NCBI RefSeq assembly: GCF_000808015.1
Contig: NZ_JWHR01000067.1
Location: 1 to 9,019, forward strand
DNA length: 9,019 nt
Source: Terrisporobacter othiniensis
Lineage (GTDB): Bacteria; Bacillota; Clostridia; Peptostreptococcales; Peptostreptococcaceae
Direction: 5' to 3'
The position numbers and the translations under genes are program-made. The notes beneath the pieces are model-generated. The model saw only the letters and a list, made by a program, of their open reading frames with translations, did no database searches and was not told where the DNA came from. This document shows, one piece after another, positions 5,856 through 9,019 of this stretch. The first letter of the stretch is position 1. Every line of letters starts with the position of its first letter.

Positions 5856-8800
5856 ATGGATAATATAAAAAATGAAATAGATGTAAAACTTATAGGTCAA
5901 GATTTATATATAAAAAATTTAATAACTTATATAAAAGAAAAGACAGTTAAAAATGAAAAGGGAGTTCTTATTTTAGTTGGAGAAAAGGATACGGGCAAAA
6001 AAACAAGTATTAGAATTTTAATTGAAGAGATGTACAAAGAAAAGTTAATAGAAAGTGATAACATAAATGAAATAAACTTGGATACATACAATTTTAAATT
6101 TGGATATAATGCTTTCTTAAGCGACTTACATGACAGATTAAAGTCGAAGTCTAAATGTATAATGTTTAAAAATATTCAAAATGCTATGGAAGATATAGTT
6201 CATGTTATATCAGATCTTTGTTTTAATTCTTGTTTCAACTTAAATGAGGATTACATTATAAAAAATGATGTTTTCGTTAAGGCTGATGAAGAAAATAAAG
6301 AGGAAATAAATGATATTTTAAATTCAGAAGAAATTCATAAAGAAAAGATAAATCAATTAATTTGTAATAATAAGTTTGTTGTATTTAATTGTGATTATAA
6401 TGATATCAATTTAGATAAAGTATTTGGCAGTGATTTAAATAACAAAATTGATAAAGTACTTTATACTAAAGATTTAGATAAAAAGGAAAGAAATATTGTG
6501 GTGAGAAGAAGGGTAATTGAAACTATAAATCATATAAAAGAAGAATTAGATTTAGATATAATGATTGATTTGAATAAGGATGATGAAAATAAAGAATACT
6601 TTGGAATTTGTAAATATCTTCAAGAAAGTTATAAAAAAGATAGCAACTTTGGTATATCTGAATATGTAAAATACAAACTTAATAATCCTCTTAGAAATCT
6701 TGTTATTAAAGAAGAAATAAAAAGTAATAGCAGACTTTTTATTTATGTGGAAAATGATGAAATATACTGTAAGGCAAATTCTAAAGTATATAAACTTAAT
6801 GAATATACTACGCCAACACTGGAAGAAGCTAGATATAAACTTAATTCTATTATAGGAATAAAGGAATTAAAAGAATTTATCTATAATGTTCAAAATAATT
6901 ACAAAGTACAAAATATAAGAGAAAGACTGGGACTTACCACATCGAAAATTTCCATGAATATGATATTTGCAGGTAATGCAGGAACAGGAAAAACAAATGC
7001 AGCCAGAACTACCTTTGAGTATCTAAATGCTTTAGGCTTACTTTCTCGTGGTGTATTTAAAGAAGTAAGCAAAGCAGATTTTGTCAGTGAAAATGTAAAT
7101 GAAACAGCGAAAAAAACCATGGAAGTTGTAAACTCTGCTATTGGAGGAGTTTTGTTTATTGATGAGGCATACTCTTTGTGTGAAAGTGAAGAAGACAAGG
7201 TTGGTAAAGAAATAGTAGATGCTCTTCTTAAAGGAATAGAAGATAATAGAGATGATTTGATTGTAATACTTGCTGGGTATGAAAATGATATAGAGAAATT
7301 CCTAAGTATAAATCCAGGACTAAAGTCAAGATTTCCAAATATAATTCATTTTGAAGATTATACTCCTTATGAAATGTATGCTATAGCTTTAAATATTGCA
7401 AAAAGTAAAGGATACAAAATAGCAGATAATGTAGAAGATGACTTAATTGATTTATTTGCAAAAAATCAAATATCTGGTAAAAATGATTTAGGTAATGCCA
7501 GATTTGTAAGAAATATAATTGAAAATGCCATAATGGATGCATCAAGGAAATACTTACAAGATAAGCAAAAGAAAATCGACTTATTGGAAGCACATAATTT
7601 TAATTTTAAGGTTAAAGCAAAATTTAATTTGGAAGAAAGATTAAATGACATAATAGGTTTGGAAGAAGTTAAAAACTTGCTTAGAAGCCAGTACAAGCTT
7701 ATTGTGGCACAGGAAAAAAGAAAATCAGTAGGTGTGGAAACTAAAATTGAACAAAATTTAAATATGGTTTTTGCAGGAAATCCAGGAACAGGAAAAACCT
7801 CCATAGCAAGATTAGTGGCAGAAATGCTAAATAGTATGGGATTGCTTAAAATTGGTCAACTAGTAGAAACTGACAGGTCAAATTTTGTTTCAGAAATACC
7901 AGGACAAACTTCTAAAAAAACTGAAGAAACATTTAAAGAAGCCATAGGAGGTATATTATTTATAGATGAAGCTTATACCCTGGCTTATGACCCTCTAGGA
8001 AGGGAAGCCATAGAAACTTTACTAAAATTAATTGAAGACTATTCAAAAGATGTAATAGTAATACTTGCAGGTTATGAAAAAGAAATGGAAGACTTCTTTG
8101 ATGTGAACATAGGTCTTCGTTCTAGATTTCCACTTTGGACTAATTTTGAAGATTATAAACCAGACGAACTCTCAGAAATGGCAATTAAACTTTTGGAATC
8201 AAAAGGATTTAAATTATCGAAAAATGGCTACACATCTCTTAAGAAAAGCTTTGTAGATATATATGAAAATGCTGATATTCAATCAGGAAATGGTAGACTA
8301 GTTAGAAACTATGTAGAAAATTTAATTAGATCTCAAAGTATTAGAATTGCTGAAAGTGATATTAGTGTCTATGAAATGAATTTAATAACTACAAAGGATA
8401 TTGATAATATAAATGAGTTTACATCGGCGAATGATTTTAATTTAGAAGAAAAACTTAAAAAAATTGCAGCCAATGAAAGAGCTAAGGACTTTTTAAGAAA
8501 TCAATATAAAATTATTAAGACAAAAGAAAAAAGAGAAAAGCTTGGAATTAAAAGTCAACTAAGTAAATACAGCAATATGGTCTTTACAGGAAATAGTGGT
8601 ACAGGTAAAAAAACTACTTTGAAAATTTTATCTAGTATGTATTACAATGTGGGATTAATAAAATCAAAAAATATTGTGGAAATGGATGAAATAGAAATCA
8701 CTTCTCTTTTAGATGGAGGTGTACAAATAGAAGATATATTAAAAGATTACTTAGGTAAAATGGTATTAATTGATAAGGCTCATTTATTTATTGATAAATA

Positions 8801-9019
8801 CAATAAAAATGAAATGATATCCTCTTTAATTAAGTTTATTGATAAAAATAATAATAAAATAATTATTGTTTTATGTGGTGAAAAAGAAGGGATGAGAGAA
8901 TTAGTTTTAAGTAATCCTTCTCTTAGTTGTAGATTTCCTATATGGCTAGATTTTCAGGATTACAATAAGGATGAATTATTTGAAATTGCAATAAATCTTA
9001 TTAATTATAGAGGTTATGA
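5856..9019 (+). CDS. Multi-module AAA ATPase (CbbX/SpoVK-like), C-terminus outside window
   Basis: The open frame has 1,054 codons and no stop before the edge. It shows four AAA modules. Module 1 (about 10-240) has a Clp-like IGQD entry and a degenerate Walker A, GEKDTGKKT (42-50). Its Walker B position reads IMFKNI, with no acidic pair and no arginine finger. Module 2 (about 325-580) has GNAGTGKT (373-380), VLFIDEAY (432-439), ILAGYE (471-476), LKSRFP (489-494) and GNARFVRN (546-553). Module 3 (about 592-850) has GNPGTGKT (641-648), LFIDEAYTL (701-709), LRSRFP (754-759) and GNGRLVRN (811-818). Module 4 (from about 862) has GNSGTGKKT (912-920) but VLIDKAH (970-976) for Walker B, and LSCRFP at 1023-1028. 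Modules 2-4 match the CbbX/SpoVK/EccA clade, so an ATP-driven remodelling or assembly role in the cytosol is likely. CbbX, SpoVK and EccA normally carry one such module, so a chain of four is unusual. More modules may follow beyond the edge. Substrate and partners are unknown. Confidence 0.93.
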   Translation, partial: MDNIKNEIDVKLIGQDLYIKNLITYIKEKTVKNEKGVLILVGEKDTGKKTSIRILIEEMYKEKLIESDNINEINLDTYNFKFGYNAFLSDLHDRLKSKSKCIMFKNIQNAMEDIVHVISDLCFNSCFNLNEDYIIKNDVFVKADEENKEEINDILNSEEIHKEKINQLICNNKFVVFNCDYNDINLDKVFGSDLNNKIDKVLYTKDLDKKERNIVVRRRVIETINHIKEELDLDIMIDLNKDDENKEYFGICKYLQESYKKDSNFGISEYVKYKLNNPLRNLVIKEEIKSNSRLFIYVENDEIYCKANSKVYKLNEYTTPTLEEARYKLNSIIGIKELKEFIYNVQNNYKVQNIRERLGLTTSKISMNMIFAGNAGTGKTNAARTTFEYLNALGLLSRGVFKEVSKADFVSENVNETAKKTMEVVNSAIGGVLFIDEAYSLCESEEDKVGKEIVDALLKGIEDNRDDLIVILAGYENDIEKFLSINPGLKSRFPNIIHFEDYTPYEMYAIALNIAKSKGYKIADNVEDDLIDLFAKNQISGKNDLGNARFVRNIIENAIMDASRKYLQDKQKKIDLLEAHNFNFKVKAKFNLEERLNDIIGLEEVKNLLRSQYKLIVAQEKRKSVGVETKIEQNLNMVFAGNPGTGKTSIARLVAEMLNSMGLLKIGQLVETDRSNFVSEIPGQTSKKTEETFKEAIGGILFIDEAYTLAYDPLGREAIETLLKLIEDYSKDVIVILAGYEKEMEDFFDVNIGLRSRFPLWTNFEDYKPDELSEMAIKLLESKGFKLSKNGYTSLKKSFVDIYENADIQSGNGRLVRNYVENLIRSQSIRIAESDISVYEMNLITTKDIDNINEFTSANDFNLEEKLKKIAANERAKDFLRNQYKIIKTKEKREKLGIKSQLSKYSNMVFTGNSGTGKKTTLKILSSMYYNVGLIKSKNIVEMDEIEITSLLDGGVQIEDILKDYLGKMVLIDKAHLFIDKYNKNEMISSLIKFIDKNNNKIIIVLCGEKEGMRELVLSNPSLSCRFPIWLDFQDYNKDELFEIAINLINYRGY

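Noticed and set aside
6899..7804. Minus-strand open frames opposite the AAA modules
   Set aside because: They mirror highly conserved AAA motifs on the plus strand and have no ribosome binding sites or coding signature of their own.
9017..9019. TGA at the very end of the window as the stop of the AAA gene
   Set aside because: It is out of frame: the gene frame from 5856 reads GGT TAT GA at the edge, so the protein continues.
5077..9019. Type VII secretion locus, because EccA is a CbbX-like AAA protein
   Set aside because: No WXG100 protein, EccC/EssC-type ATPase or membrane component is visible in the window.

Overview
The window is very AT-rich DNA with strong AGGAGG-type ribosome binding sites, ATA/AGA/TTA-rich codon use and compact hairpin/T-tract terminators. 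Together these point to a low-GC Firmicute, most likely Clostridium sensu lato. This is inference from composition and protein families; no rRNA or other marker gene is present. No mobile-element gene, tRNA or CRISPR array was seen.

Layout: (1) 1-440, minus strand: 3' truncated gene for a conserved-looking protein of unknown function, with its own candidate promoter. (2) 578-1906, minus: complete CNNM/CorC-type membrane transporter (DUF21, CBS pair, CorC/HlyC domain), closed by a terminator at 523-554. (3) 2090-2995, plus: divergently oriented short-chain dehydrogenase of the general-stress-protein-39 type with an N-terminal extension. (4) 2996-3165: a structured GC-richer repeat, then a hairpin that would bury the ribosome binding site of the next gene. 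(5) 3166-4986, plus: a GTG-started NERD nuclease-like / UvrD-type helicase fusion. (6) 4990-5025: a bidirectional terminator shared with the convergent gene (7) 5077-5415, minus: a 112-aa protein made of five short VGR(I/V)D repeats, resembling beta-flower proteins. (8) 5416-5855: a 440-base divergent intergenic region holding an AT-rich inverted repeat and a larger structured element related to the one in (4). (9) 5856 to the right edge, plus: an open reading frame of at least 1,054 codons encoding four consecutive AAA ATPase modules, the last three of the CbbX/SpoVK kind.

The first genes look like independent housekeeping or stress functions (ion transport, stress oxidoreductase). The most unusual part is the right half. 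It holds a giant single-chain AAA protein with two intact central ATPase modules flanked by two degenerate ones, transcribed divergently from a small repeat protein. Both intact AAA modules lack the pore-loop aromatic residue expected of CbbX/SpoVK relatives. Whether the repeat protein and the AAA chain work together is not shown by the sequence.
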